Source: Trochalopteron elliotii
Taxonomy: Eukaryota; Chordata; Aves; Passeriformes; Leiothrichidae
Direction: 5' to 3'
DNA length: 64,000 nucleotides
NCBI GenBank assembly: GCA_024734555.1
Contig: JANPWX010020150.1
Span: forward strand, 2,066,258-2,130,257
Part shown: positions 35,886 to 47,290 of the stretch, one piece after another
Layout of the letters: every line of letters starts with the position of its first letter
Position numbering within the stretch: the stretch's first letter is position 1
Notes under the pieces: generated by a model
Told to the model about the DNA's origin: nothing
The model's database searches: none
Seen by the model: only the letters and a program-made list of their open reading frames with translations
Program-made: the position numbers and the translations under genes

Positions 35886-36257
35886 TTCTGTCCTTGGGGC
35901 TTGGACCCTAACAGGGTTTGCAAGTTCACTAGCCCCTCCCTACACCCCTATCAAATTTGGGAGGCCTACCCTTGTGTGCCACGCACTCACTAAGGATTCC
36001 TCTGCACGCCCGGAGGAGGGGGGGGTTCTATCCCTAAGAGGCGCCTCAATTTTTTGTCTCCCACTCGCTGCCCCCATTCCTGGCCAGCCCCCTCACGGAG
36101 GTGCGGAACTGCGGTACTAAGGGGTTTTCACTCACTTTAGGGGTCTGAGCTGCCAGCCCCCATCTCATTCACACTATACTCGCACACCTCTATTCCCACC
36201 ACCAGGTGCTCTCACTACTCCGGTGCTCCTTCACGTCGCTGGTCCCTCGCTGATCCC

Positions 36258-36275
36258 ATGATGCGGGGGTCACCA
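36258..36275 (-). other. tRNA-Trp-like primer binding site
   Basis: On the minus strand the bases TGGTGACCCCCGCATCAT match the tRNA-Trp primer site of alpharetroviruses at 14 of 18 positions, including the first ten. A CA dinucleotide that could end an LTR lies one base upstream (36277-36278 on the + strand). This is a different priming type from elements 1 and 2. Confidence 0.5.
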
Positions 36276-36276
36276 G

Positions 36277-36900
36277 TGATTCCTGAGGGTCCTTCGAGGA
36301 AGGCAGCCGTCCTGTCCAAAGGTCCCCTTCGGGTGTGGTGATCCCGGACAGGTTCCCAGCTGATAAAAACAGGGCAAGGAGATCTTCCTCTCCTTGTATT
36401 AAAGCCTTTATTAATCAGCGTAGGGTGGGGGCCCGACACATCGCACGCACGCCACCGCTGCTCCCTGAGGCAACTTGGAGGAGGAGGTGTGCAGCTCTTC
36501 TTACTGTAGTGTAATGCAGGCCGAGCTGGGACTTCCATCCTTGTGGGATATACCCGTAGTCCCAGTTGGCTTGAAAGTCCAGGGGTGTCACTCTGGGCCA
36601 GTCTCATGTAGGTCACGGCGAGATGGATGAAGCTGGGTTATGATGCCCTTCCCTCCTGACTGTGACATGTCCTTTCTGGTTCTTAATTTCAAGTTTTTGC
36701 TTGTCATCTGTGAGGGTTTTTTGGTCAGGATGGTGTTCTGTCGGCGGCTGATTTGCATAAACTTCCGGCTGCCATTCTGGGGAGCAGCAGGGCTCAACAG
36801 TGACCCAATGGAAATGGAAACAGAACAGGGTGGGGAAGTTACAGAGAACACGGAACTGTTAACACTGAACTGACAACCTGGAACACAACAACAGGGAATA
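36277..36900 (-). repeat. LTR-like block next to the Trp-like primer site (right end uncertain)
   Basis: AATAAA on the minus strand (36407-36412) lies about 130 bp from the inferred U5 end, as in an LTR. The upstream boundary could not be fixed. The sequence is richer in GC than its surroundings. Confidence 0.5.
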
Positions 36901-37395
36901 CTAAACAATAACATGAAACATAAAGCAACCACAATTTCTTTGGTAAGGCTTATTCATATCACTCCATGCCTTCTTAGCAGCTCTGCATGCTGCATGCAGC
37001 TCCATACACCCTTCCACCAGGGTTCCGTGGCTCAGCACGCTGTCCTTCACAGCTCTAAAGTCTGCAGGCACAGCTCTTCTCAGTTGTCCCACGGCTATCC
37101 CGCCACTCTTCGCAGCTCTTCCCAGCTGCACCTTTGGCCTCCCTGCTCCACCCACGGCAGCTTTGGATCATGTCTGGTGGTCACCAACTGCTGCAGCTTG
37201 AGACAGACAAGCAACAAGACACACTGGGTTCATGCACAACAGCCAATGTTTGAGTCCTCTTCTCCTTATACAGATCACAAGGTCTTCATGGCTAATTCCT
37301 ACTGGCTGAATCAGTTGCCACCCGACCAACCGGCTAATGGCTGCTTGAGTCCCCAGTGGTCTAGGCCTCCTCTCCAACAGTCCACACTGGTCAAG

Positions 37396-37396
<1 letters not shown>

Positions 37397-37457
<61 letters not shown>

Positions 37458-37460
37458 CTN

Positions 37461-37514
<54 letters not shown>

Positions 37515-37517
37515 TAT
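37397..37517. repeat. (TA)n tract with an undetermined base
   Basis: About 120 bp of alternating T and A, interrupted by TTAACTN with N at 37460. The N marks an assembly uncertainty, so the true length is unknown. Confidence 0.97.
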
Positions 37518-37569
37518 AGCATGGAAGCCTGTAAGCTTACAAGGCAAATATTGGCAACTATGCCATGGA

Positions 37570-38060
37570 AGAGTGTGCTGGTAAGTTCCAGGAATACCTC
37601 AAGCTATGAACGAGGCCGGGACTTGGATATAATGATAAAAAGGGCACTCGTTTATTTAACTTTAAACAACCACTGGGAGCGGGAACCTAGGATAAGCCCA
37701 GTCTCCTCTCAGTGAGCCAGAAAACAAGAGACAGTATGACATCACATTGGGTGCTCCTTCAGACCACCAAAGTTCTGAAGAAGGATTCCCCCACAGTCTT
37801 GCAGTCTCTTTTATCCTTTTTTGCTCTCTCCTGATTGGGGCGCTTTGGATCCTCTCCCTGACTGGCTCGTTGTCAGGGTTCTGACTGGTCTTTATCGAGG
37901 GTCACTCCTGACCAATCATTTCCTAAGGGCGTCAAATGATTGGTCAGTCGTGTCCACCAATCACAGCTCAGGGTGATGTAACCTGTATGAACTAAGTCTT
38001 TCCCTCCTTTCCTCTGATTGACAGCTACATGGCATTTTACACCTGTACAGTGTCGCAACA
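37570..38060 (-). repeat. LTR-like block, minus orientation
   Basis: On the minus strand it opens TGTTGCGACAC at 38060, has several CCAAT/ATTGG boxes (37890-37980), a TAAAAG box near 37810 and AATAAA at 37651-37656. This is an LTR plan, but its lineage is unclear and I found no target-site duplication. The left end is approximate. Confidence 0.6.
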
Positions 38061-38199
38061 ACTTATGACCTTTGAATCAGTACTTTTTTTAGAATAGATA
38101 CAACCAATACCGAACGATTTCAGAAACGCCTCTTAAAACATTTTATAATACCTCATTATACAGGGTTAGGAAGAAGGCTCTCCCATGATGTTCTGTGGC

Positions 38200-38640
38200 A
38201 TTATATTAATTACCCCCAGTTTTACTTTACTCATTCACTCGCTGGCATTGCCCACCAGTTATCCATATATGTTCCACTTCTAGAGAGTTCTCTGCCCCCT
38301 GTTCCCCTATTAGTTCTGTATTCCTGTCAATCCTACTCTAGTTTCCCTCACTGGACCTTACAGTCCTAATGCCCTGCCTTTGCCCTCAGATGATTTGTTC
38401 CTGATGCTCTGTTCCACCCCTTGTGCCTATACTTAAACTTGGACCTCCATTATCCCCTGTGTTTGTCCCTGGAGCCCTTCAGTGTGCAGTTGCAATAAAC
38501 TCCACTGGAACTCTATACAAAGACTCTTTCTGTTTCTTGCCATTGACCAGCTATCTGTGGGGTGTGTGTGTGCTACTCATGTGACTGTTGCATGCCTGCC
38601 CAAACACTGTCCTTGTGGAGACGCCTTTGGGAAGGTAACA
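38200..38640 (+). repeat. LTR-like block, plus orientation
   Basis: AATAAA at 38494-38499 is followed by CTCCACTGG and a pyrimidine-rich stretch (CTCTTTCTGTTTCTTGCC) that resembles the R-U5 of element 1. Gag-like sequence begins 350 bp downstream on the same strand, so it may be the 5' LTR of element 3. Ends are approximate and no primer site is visible. Confidence 0.5.
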
Positions 38641-38989
38641 GCGAATCACCATCTGCCCGTGCTGCAACAAGGTACTTATATAATTAGTTACCTTTCAGTT
38701 ATCCCACCATGGCCTGCTGTAGCAGGGAGAGAAGGGGTGGGTGTAGCATGCGACAGCTCAAACCCAGATAGGAAGGCTGGGTGTCACCATGGGGTTTCAG
38801 GGGTGAAAGTCCCTTTGGCAGCAAAATAAATGAGTGATGGGCACAACCTGATGACCCGAAAAAGAACCACTTTAATAAGAAGCAAAATAACAAACAGTAA
38901 GGCGAGCTCAGTATGGGGTGCACCAAAAAGGGAGGGCCAGGGGGCAATAGTAACTTATATAAGATAGAACAAAGGTGGAGTCTGAGAAC
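38641..38989 (-). other. Mixed retroviral remnant, possible minus LTR piece
   Basis: A TATATAAG string near 38957 and an ATTAAA near 38870 on the minus strand look like the promoter and poly(A) parts of a short LTR. The block would interrupt the leader of element 3. The evidence is weak. Confidence 0.35.
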
Positions 38990-40260
38990 ACAAAATGACA
39001 GCAACTCTTCAGATTCTGAACTTGAATCTGAAAATCGCTGCATTAAAATGCTCCCAGGTGGGACCCCATGCCGTACAGAAAGCTGAAAGAGCTGTGTAAA
39101 GCGGAAAAGGATTATGGGAGAAGCTCACCCTATTTGAAAAATTTGCTCCGAGTCACCTTCTCTGCACATATCCTAGTGCCCCATGACATCAGAAACATCA
39201 TGACCATCTCCATTCCCCCGCTGAATTTATGTTATAGGAGAGAAACTGGAAAACAATTAAGGGGGCTTACCTAATCATATCAAGGCAATGCTACTAGAGC
39301 TCTCTTGACAATTAAATATGTAAGTAGAGAAAGTGATTTCGAAAAGCCCTAAGACCAGGCCCAGGACCTCCCCCAAGCTGTCCTAAATGACATAAGGAAT
39401 ACAGCTACGACAGCCGTGTTACAGACCCCTGATGATTCCACCCCCACTTTAAATTCCGCCGATGTAAAGCAAGCTCCTGATGAGACTTTTAATAAGCTTG
39501 TTGAACGTTTAAAAAACTCAATCAAAAAACAAATTGAGAATGTGGGAGCTCAAAAGGAACTCTTGTGCAAGTCAGCTACAGCTAATGCAAACTCTGAAAG
39601 CAAAAAAATTTTAAGAGCTCTCCTCCTTGATCCAGAACCAAGAACTGACCAGATGGTAGAGGTCTATGCAAAATTAACATCTACAGAACAAATGGTTGTG
39701 ATGGTGGTGTCAAAAGGGGTAGCCAAAGCTTTAGGGGCATCAAAAGACAATTCTAAAAGCTTAAATGTGAAGAAAGAGGCCATTTCATTAAAGACTCTCC
39801 TGCACATAAATTTTTGGACAACCACTGTCCGTTAAGGGGACCTTATCCATCCAAATGTCCCTCTTCATCAGACAGTGACTGCAGAGAACAATTTAAGTAC
39901 TGTCACAAACTTCAGTATCGTCAGCAGGTCCATCATTATCCACCTCAACAACAACGCCACTGTCTGGTAGGGAAACTACAGCAGAGCACAGGACAGCCCT
40001 GCGAGATGACATCAAATGGAAAGCCATTCTGCCCCATTCTCCCTACCATCCCAGAAGCACATTTTGTGACGGGATCATTGTCTACCACTCATATGCCGAG
40101 GAAGAGCTCCAAGTCACTGAGGCTTTTCAACAGATTCAGGTGCAGACCCGACAACAGTTGGTGAGTGCACTGTCTATCCAATTTAATGATGAATGTTTGT
40201 ATAAGATTCCCACAGGAAAATACAGCCCAAGAGATGTATCATCATTGGAGACTGTATCAA
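38990..40260 (+). pseudogene. gag: gag fragment of element 3 with possible dUTPase start
   Basis: Two open pieces (39068-39274 and 39416-39835) read as capsid. The first has LKELCKAEKDYGRSSPYLKNLL, like ELCRAQKEFGRKSEYYKSLV in element 2. The second carries a major homology region (KQAPDETFNKLVERL) followed by capsid-tail helices. Just after it, in another frame, CEERGHFIKD looks like half a zinc knuckle whose last Cys is gone. Further right (to about 40256) the string LYKIPTGKYSP could be dUTPase-like, with low certainty. It is in the opposite orientation to element 2. No pol is seen after it. Confidence 0.78.
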
Positions 40261-40269
40261 TGTGTAATA

Positions 40270-40690
40270 AATAGCTCACCACTCACCACTGAATGGGGTT
40301 AACTGGTTTAATAAACATCCAATCACTAAAATCTGGGGAGCTAGGAGAGGGGAGTAGCCCTTCTCCTCTTCCTGCTGGCCAGGGGACCAAGGTTCTCCTG
40401 AGCACCTCCTTATATTCTACCGTCTATCCTTCCCATTGGTTCCCCTCCTTGAGGTCACTGTCCATTGGCCAGTCTTTCCTGCTTCCAGGCTCTGTGTTGA
40501 CTCATGTCCACGGTCCATCTCCTGCCTCACAGGGCATCGTGTAGTTTGTTGTTACCATAGCCTGGACTCAAGAGATGTTTGGCAACCAAAGCTGTCCATC
40601 CGGAGGAGTCCCTATGGTCCTCATTTCCCTTTCTTCCTCCCTTTTCTATTCTACAGCGCCGCCTATCACATGCTCATATACTTTGCTTTC
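40270..40690 (-). repeat. LTR-like block inserted after element 3 gag
   Basis: ATTGG (CCAAT on the minus strand) boxes lie near 40435 and 40465, and a TATAAGG box lies near 40411. The left end has ATTAAA on the minus strand. This is LTR-like, but the boundaries were not found. Confidence 0.4.
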
Positions 40691-41080
40691 CTCTTTCCCT
40701 AGATCATACAAGCGAAACGAGAAGACCCGAACCCAAACCATACAACCAAAACTGCAGAGATAAATTAATTTACAACAAATGGACCTAATGAAATGTTTCT
40801 GCTTCCCGAAGTACAAACTGCCAGACCAAAAGACGAGGTCATGGTAACTGTTTGCTGCACAGACCCAATATACTTCCTGTACATAGGTACCCCAATTGTC
40901 CAAGCATTACATTGTGGGGTGCTCCTGGGGCCTTTCGTGAGTCCTTTGTGTGTGATGCTAGTGGAAATAAACTAACTTATATACAGTTAAATGGGGACAA
41001 AATCATTGAAGCAAAAAGAAAACTGCTTATTTGTAAGGATTCAGCTGAGCTCGGCACGTTTCTCTCCCCTGACAGCTGAA
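40691..41080 (+). other. Possible retroviral coding remnant, unidentified
   Basis: Two overlapping frames (40793-40975 and 40852-41079) carry strings such as YFLYIGTPIVQALHCG and ESFVCDASGNK. They look protein-like and sit between LTR-like blocks, but I cannot assign them to env or any other gene. Confidence 0.3.
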
Positions 41081-41084
41081 CACA

Positions 41085-41305
41085 TACTCCTGCCAACATG
41101 CCGCTTTGGCAAATGGCTGCTTTTATACCCTTCTGCAGCTGGAGGCAGTCTCTGTCCCTTTTCCCATTGGATGGGTACTCAGGAACTTACAACTGCCTAC
41201 TCATCTGTCCCCTCCCCTCATTCTCCTTCCTTTTTTAGTCAGGTCTTTAGCCCCACCCCTCTCTCAGCTCTCAACAACACCCAACAGATTAACCAGAACA
41301 AATCA
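41085..41305 (-). repeat. LTR U3-like block
   Basis: On the minus strand a TATAAAAGC box (about 41118-41128) lies downstream of an ATTGG/CCAAT box (41167-41171 region). No poly(A) signal was found at the expected distance, so it may be truncated. Confidence 0.4.
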
Positions 41306-41339
41306 AAACCATAGTTAAGTACACACAGAGAACAAAACC

Positions 41340-41765
41340 AGTGTGTTTCATTTTTTACCTAATAACGTTTGTTATAAACAACTCAGACTCCAAGAGGGAA
41401 TGAGTTATAAATGTTTTATTGAGAACAATAATAAAAATCTTCAAAGCAAAAGGGACAGCACTGGACGCACGGCCAAACATCAGAGGCTCGTGCACAAAAT
41501 GGCAGCTCTGCCTTTTATATGCCTGGTATTGCATCAGCTTTATGGGTATTTATTTTGATTTTACATAGTCTTGCCCCATGTCACTCTTTTTGGCCCCAAC
41601 GTAGTTTCATCACTGTGGTCATCAGGGTTATCACTGCAAGAAGTGCTACTCGTCTTAAAGTTGTGTCTCAAAGGTTTGGCCAGCAACAGTCCATCCAATG
41701 TAAACTCATAAACCCACACTACAACATACAAAACCATCCTCATGAAAACCAACTTCATAACTAGG
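41340..41765 (-). repeat. LTR-like block with good TATA and poly(A) signal
   Basis: On the minus strand ATATAAAAGG (41511-41520) is followed about 95 bp later by AATAAAA (41414-41420). This is the spacing of a retroviral promoter and R region. The U3 upstream limit is unclear. No internal genes adjoin it. Confidence 0.55.
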
Positions 41766-41939
41766 CCACTGTAACAACATCAACCACTTTATAACACATA
41801 TCACTGTCTTAGGATTACCAACACCATAATATTTAATATCAATTCATATAATGCCCTGTGAAACCAATTCCCATTAACTTGTTTCTCACACCTTTTTTGG
41901 CTGCAGCAAAATATTACTTCATCTCTCACAGTGCCAATA

Positions 41940-42610
41940 AAGACTTGTTGGTTCTGGGGGTTGAAAGGTTGGACATGAGGCAGCAGTGGGCACCCACAGC
42001 CCAAAAAGCCAAGCAAATCCTGGCCTGCTTCTGAAGAAACATGAGCAGCAGGTTGAGGGAGATAATTCCGCTCCTCTGATTCTGCTCTCAGGAAGCCCCA
42101 CCTGGAGCACTGCAGTCAGGCCTGGACTCCTCAGCACAGGAAAGATGGGGAGCTGTAGGAGCAAGCCCAACGGAGGCCATGGATGACCAGAGAGCTGGGG
42201 CAGCCCTGCTGTGAACACAGGCTGAGAGAGCAGGGTTTGCTCAGCCTGGAGAAGGAAGGCGCCTCGTTGTGGCCTTCCAGCAATTGAACAGAAGCTTAGA
42301 ACAACCTGGGACAGCAACTTTTGACATGGACAGAACATGAAAGCACAAGGGGAACAGTTTTGCATTAGAGGACATTTAGATTGCATCTAAGAAAAGAACT
42401 TTTTACTGTGAGGGTCCTGCAGCCCTAGCACAGATTGCCCAGAGCAGCTGTGGCTGCCTCATGCAGGGAATGTAAAAGGCCAGGCAGGATGAGGTTTGCA
42501 GCAAACTGGGCTGATGGAAGTCATCTCTGCCTCTGGCATGTCGGGCTAGAGCTGGAGGAACCTGAAGGTCTCCTCCAACCCTGAGCATTCCACGATTTTC
42601 TGATCTTGGG
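41940..42610 (+). repeat. CR1 LINE, 3' part
   Basis: Contains the CR1 run GGAGCACTGCAGTCAGGCC, CAGCCTGGAGAAGGAAGG, CAGATTGCCCAGAGCAGC and CCTCCAACCCTGAGCATTCC, ending near an ATTTTCTGAT tail. It is the lower part of CR1 on the + strand. Confidence 0.85.
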
Positions 42611-42639
42611 TAGTAACTTGGGCCGTGGGCATGGAGCCC

Positions 42640-43130
42640 TGACAGGAAGGCAGCCTGGTGCTGTCGGGATCAGCATCCCGGGAAAAGTGGCGCAGGAGTG
42701 ACAAAGGCTGCCTGTGCACAGCCCGTGTGAGGCACATGACAGCCGGGGAACCCACGGCCACACCGGCCGATACCGGCCCACCGGGCCTCTTCTTCGGGGG
42801 CTGCCGGGCGGCTTCCAAACACATGCGCGGCCCCTCGTGGAGGGAGCGAGGCCAGAGGTCTGCAGAACGGAGCCGCCACCACGCTCAGCGCCCGCCCGGC
42901 TCCCTCACGCCCCGGAATGGCGCGACACCTTCTCTTGGGGCGCGGCGGAGGCGGTGGAGCCAGAGGGTCCGGCCGGAACCGCTGTACCTCTGCCCAGACC
43001 AAGGCGCGGAGCCCCTCAGCAGCTGCAGGGGTGTCCAAGGCCCTGTGGCTTGCAGCGAGCAGCAGCGGGAGGGGCTGGAGGTGGAGCGGGAGCAGCCGCC
43101 GGAACCTTAACCGGGAAAGGCTCTGGAGCA
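42640..43130. promoter_or_regulatory. CpG island
   Basis: Very GC-rich, with dozens of undecayed CG dinucleotides, in an otherwise AT-rich region. Runs such as GGGCGGCTT, GGCGCGACACC and GCGCGGCGGAGGCGG look like SP1-type promoter sequence. Open frames on both strands (for example 42714-43148) are side effects of GC richness. The island lies between two CR1 pieces. It could be a host promoter or, less likely, a GC-rich CR1 5' region; the kept CpGs favour an unmethylated promoter. Confidence 0.65.
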
Positions 43131-43139
43131 CCAGTCTGG

Positions 43140-43420
43140 GGAGGATGAGGCAGCTCAGCCTGGAAAAGGCAACTCAGGGTGGTAGAGTGGTGAGGCTCAG
43201 CCCCTTCTCCCAAGTGACAGGATGAGCGGAAATGCCCTCAAGTGTCGCTAGGGGAGATGTAGGTTGAATTTTAGGGATTTTTTCTTCAGGAAAAGGGTTG
43301 TCAAGCACTGGAACAGGCTGGCTGAGGAAGTGTTGGAGTCGCCCACATCCTCTGTGTACTGGCCAGGGAGCAAGGGGCATTACTGTCACCTCAGGTCTCC
43401 CCAAGCTGAGAGATGATTGT
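43140..43420 (+). repeat. CR1 LINE fragment
   Basis: AAGTGACAGGATGAGCGGAA, GGGTTGTCAAGCACTGGAAC and GGCTGAGGAAGTG follow the CR1 ORF2 end and 3' pattern. It runs directly from the CpG island. Confidence 0.75.
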
Positions 43421-43633
43421 GCTTAGGTAGTAAAAAGAAAATGAGCTATGTATTTGAGGTCTGCCTCTGTGCATCAGAGTATTCTAGTTGAGCTGAACAA
43501 AAGAAAACAGAAAAAAAAACCAGGCCCAGCAGACTGCTGGATTCTTTTTGCTGTGCTGCCCATCAAAACTGCCAGTGATTATATGTAAAAACAGATCAAT
43601 TGAATTGGCATATCTTGAGTCTGCTTACATTAG

Positions 43634-43870
43634 AATCGTAGAATCACAGAATATCTCAAGTTGGAAGGGATCCATAAGGGTCACTGAGTTAAACTCCTTA
43701 CTCATAAGAGGATGGTTTCACTAAACCCTGTTCGTAATAGCATCATCCAGATGCTCCTTCAACTCTGACAGGCTTGGTATTGTGAACACTGCCCCGGAAA
43801 ACAGTCCCACAATAACACTGGGCAGCTTTTTGTGTATCCTGGGATGAGCTCCACAGGGCTCACAGACTTA
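43634..43870 (-). repeat. CR1 LINE 3' end, inverted
   Basis: It starts AGAATCGTAGAATCACAGAA and continues AAGTTGGAAGGGATCC, the reverse complement of a CR1 3' end. Confidence 0.82.
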
Positions 43871-45214
43871 TGAGCATTGAGGTGGAGAAGCAAGTCTCAA
43901 GCTTGGCTGGGAATTTATCATCCCTGCAATGCCAGTATTCCAAGACAAGGATCCAGGGTTCCCAGGACCCATTATCACCGTTAAAGACAAAGGGAAAAGG
44001 AGGTATTAAACGGCTGTGCTTTGTCTGTGTCCCTTGTGAGAAGTACCTGACTTCATCAAGTAACAGACCAGTATTCTCTCTGATCTTCCTTTTGGTGTTG
44101 ACTTGTTTGTAAAAGCCCTTTTTGTTGTCCTTCCCAACACTGGCCAACTGTAATTTTGCAAGAGTTTTGGACTCACAAATGTCCTTCCCACTGTGGTGAA
44201 CAGCAGCTGTGTAGTCCTGCTGTTGTCACCTCTTCTTGCCTCCAGTGGTCACACATTTTTCTTTGGTGCCTGAGTTCTAAAAGAAGGTTGCTGCTCAGCC
44301 AAGTCAGTCTTCTGCCCTACTTGCCATTGCCTTACACCTGTGCTCTTGGGAGGTGGCTCTTCAAAGGTGACCAGCATTCATCCTGTAAACTGATTCCTGT
44401 GATATGTTATCCCCCTTAAAGCTTATACTGGAAATAAGATATTGGTATGTATTTTTTTTTTCACACAGGCATTCTATCACTGCAAATTTTTTATAGCTGT
44501 GTCTGTCCCTTACAATGTGTTTATACAGTGTGGAACAGGGACCTTGACCTTTGCTAGGACGCCTTAGCATGAATCAACAGAAATAAGGCAGAACTTCTTC
44601 ATTATCTTTTGCTTATAGTGTGTCAGTATTTCAGACTGGGAGCAGGGGAAAAGAAAAAGGAAAAAAAAATAGAGGACAATTTAACTTGATAGTCTCCCCC
44701 GAGTTACAGTAGAAAAAGTATCTTTAGCAGCTGCCATATTCGTATGAATTAATCATGCAATTCTGGTAGTAATAGCTCACATTTCTTCATCGTGTTCAAT
44801 CTATTGTAAAAAAGGGCTATACTTTCTTGTGCTGAATTTTAACATTCTCTAAAGATATACTGCATTTGAGCCACCAACTGTTCACCTAAAGCAGAAGACA
44901 AAACCAAAGGGGTAAGCATAGCAGATTCTGGTTCATCCCCATGGGAAAAGAAGCAAAGCCTAATTTTTCTTCATTTTCTGTCAGTCTTGTGAAAAAGACT
45001 GAATATAGATTTCTTCTTCAGCTGTTTCTGGAACTTTCATCTGAAAACTCTTTACAGATGAACAATCTGGAGAAAAATGATGACCCTTTTTTACACTTTC
45101 TGTGTCTGGACTAGTAAATTAAAACAATCCAGGACTATTGTCTTGCTAAGACCAGCTGGAATAGGACCATCTGCTTTCATCCCAAAACTTCCATTACTCT
45201 CCAAACAAATCTAA
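43871..45214. other. No gene seen
   Basis: Short frames (43870-44147 on both strands) have no recognised family or splice sites. No further repeat recognised. Confidence 0.5.
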
Positions 45215-45475
45215 AATCAGAGAATCACGGAATGATTTGGTTTGGTCCTTAAAGACCCTCTACTTGAAACCCCCTGCCATGGGCACGGACATCTTGCACT
45301 AGACCAAGTTGCTGAGAGCCCTGTTCAACCTGGTCTTGAACCTTCCAGGGATGGGGCAGCTACATCTTCCCTGTGTAACCTATGCCAGGGAAGAATTTCT
45401 TCATAATAGCCAATCTAAATCTGCTCTCTTTCAGTTTAAAAACATTCCCCCTTGTCCTTTCAAAAATGCTTGTTA
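45215..45475 (-). repeat. CR1 LINE fragment, inverted
   Basis: AGAGAATCACGGAATGATTT, CCCCTGCCATGGGCACGGAC and GCTCTCTTTCAGTTTAAAA are the reverse complement of the CR1 3' region. Confidence 0.85.
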
Positions 45476-45786
45476 AAAACAGATACTGCTTGTCCTAAAT
45501 TACAAACGGTGTCAACAATCTGTGTAGCAGAGTATGGGTCGCCCCAAGAACTCTTTAACCATTTGTCTGCTGAGATGTCTGTGTTCTGGACCTGGGCACT
45601 TCCCTGTCCCAGTTCAATAGAGTAAGTGTCAGCACTGTGGGCAAAAGCAGACTTTACATTCAAATTGGTGAATATTGGAACATTAGGCAAGCAATGGATC
45701 TCCAGATGGAACGTCTGAAGACTTAAACTACTATCCTGAAATAGAGAACCATCTTTCCATTTTCTTTCATCCCTGTTGCTCTGCAC
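45476..45786 (-). other. Protein-like minus-strand open frame, possible exon or pseudogene
   Basis: The minus frame is open for 108 codons and reads protein-like, with LEIHCLPNVPIFTNLNV and SADTYSIELGQG. Two acceptor-like sites lie inside it (GTGCAG near 45781 and TTCTCTATTTCAG near 45730). A convincing donor was not found. It ends against the CR1 at 45475. I do not recognise it. Confidence 0.3.
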
Positions 45787-46964
45787 ATTGCAAAGCCTAT
45801 GTTAGCAGAAATAGAGAGAATAGATTTTCCTTTTAAAGTATCTCTTCTACCTATGAATTGTGCCATTCTTAACCACCACAAATTGCACCTTGGCAGATGG
45901 ATTACACTACATTGAGGTGGTTGTAGTGTATCCTTAAAATATCCTTTAGCCTATAAAAAAAATTCTGGTGTTGTCTTCTGCATTTCTACCACCATAGCCA
46001 CAAGCTCCTTTGCAAACCAAACATGCTTGCTGCCATTCCTTCACATCTGTAACATTTAACTTTAATGCCTCTGCCCCTGAGGAGCTGCAGAGTAGCATTT
46101 CAATTCACCATCCATAGATTTGTCCTGAAGAATTAGAGACATGTCAGCTTATCAGTCTGTGGCTTTTTGTATTAACATTGTCTTCAGGTTGACTTGGCAG
46201 CACACAAGGAAAATAAATCTTGTTACCTGAAGCTGGTCTGGCTTGCCAGGATAGTGCAGCTGTGGCTCAAATCTGTTAAATTTTTAAACTGCAAACATTG
46301 CTATGACTACATGAAATTTATTAGGTAGAATAATCCCTGGTAAGGGATGCAGAAAAAAGCAATGGAATAGAAACCATAAAAATAGATATGGAGGAGGGGT
46401 TTTTTTTGCAAAGCCTGGAAAGTTTTTTTGTTCATCTTATTTACAACCTGGCCTGACACCCTAGCGATAACACAAATGGAGTTATCATGTAAATTATAGG
46501 ACATTTTCACGTTTCATTCTTTGGAAGATCTACGTGGACACTCTTCCAAGTAAGCTGCATCACCTTATCACCTGCTCCTAGGCTTTTTCAACACCATTTT
46601 CTGTTGTCCTTTTAATGATAAAGATATGAGGAGAAACATTATAACCTCAGAATGTGACACCATGAATAATTATTCTGAGATGATCCTGTTCTGGCATTAT
46701 AGCCCCTGCACTTCTCACTGCTCTGATTTTCTATGATATCCTGGCATGGAGCAATGTGTGATCTTCTCCAGGATGCTCTCCATGTTGATATAAGGCTATT
46801 TAGTGCTCAGAACAGCTGGCTAAACACACAGTGTATTTTTGAGATACACAGGGTGTTTGAGATGTGCTCAGGAGATTTGCAGTTTTGGTATAGGGGTTAT
46901 TCTTTCTCAGATCCTCAGCTGGTCAGGAGGAAAAGATGAGCTATCTCAAAGGACTTTTTATTTG
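45787..46964. other. No gene seen
   Basis: AT-rich sequence with no recognised exon. A plus frame at 46733-46939 may be decayed CR1 ORF2, because a CR1-like 3' end follows it. Confidence 0.45.
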
Positions 46965-47290
46965 GTGAGGATACTGGGTTGATGTTTGGACTCGATGATC
47001 ATAAACCCAATATCATAGAGTCATAGAATCCAATCATGTATAATTGGAAGAGCCATTATTGCTCATCCAGTTCTATTTCCCTGCTGGGGGCTGGCACACC
47101 TTCCGCTATTTCAGGTTGTTCCAAGTCCTGCCCATCCTGGCCTTGGTCACTCTCAGGAATGAGGCAGCCACAACTTTTCTTGACAACCTGTACCAGGGCC
47201 TCACCAACCTCACAGCCAAAAATTTCTTCCTAATAGCCAATCTAAATCTACCCTCTTTCAGTTTAAGACAATGATCTTAGAGGTCCTTAC
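46965..47290 (-). repeat. CR1 LINE fragments
   Basis: GACTCGATGATC at 46990 looks like a + strand CR1 end. From 47011 (CATAGAGTCATAGAATCC) to GCCAATCTAAATCTACCCTC the sequence is an inverted CR1 3' region. Confidence 0.75.

Noticed and set aside
36913..37584. 223-codon frame across the (TA)n tract
   Set aside because: More than 40 codons are Tyr-Ile repeats from the dinucleotide tract, and the frame crosses an N.
42658..43225. Several 100-150 codon frames on both strands
   Set aside because: They overlap in many frames within a GC-rich CpG island, where stops are rare. No known domain.
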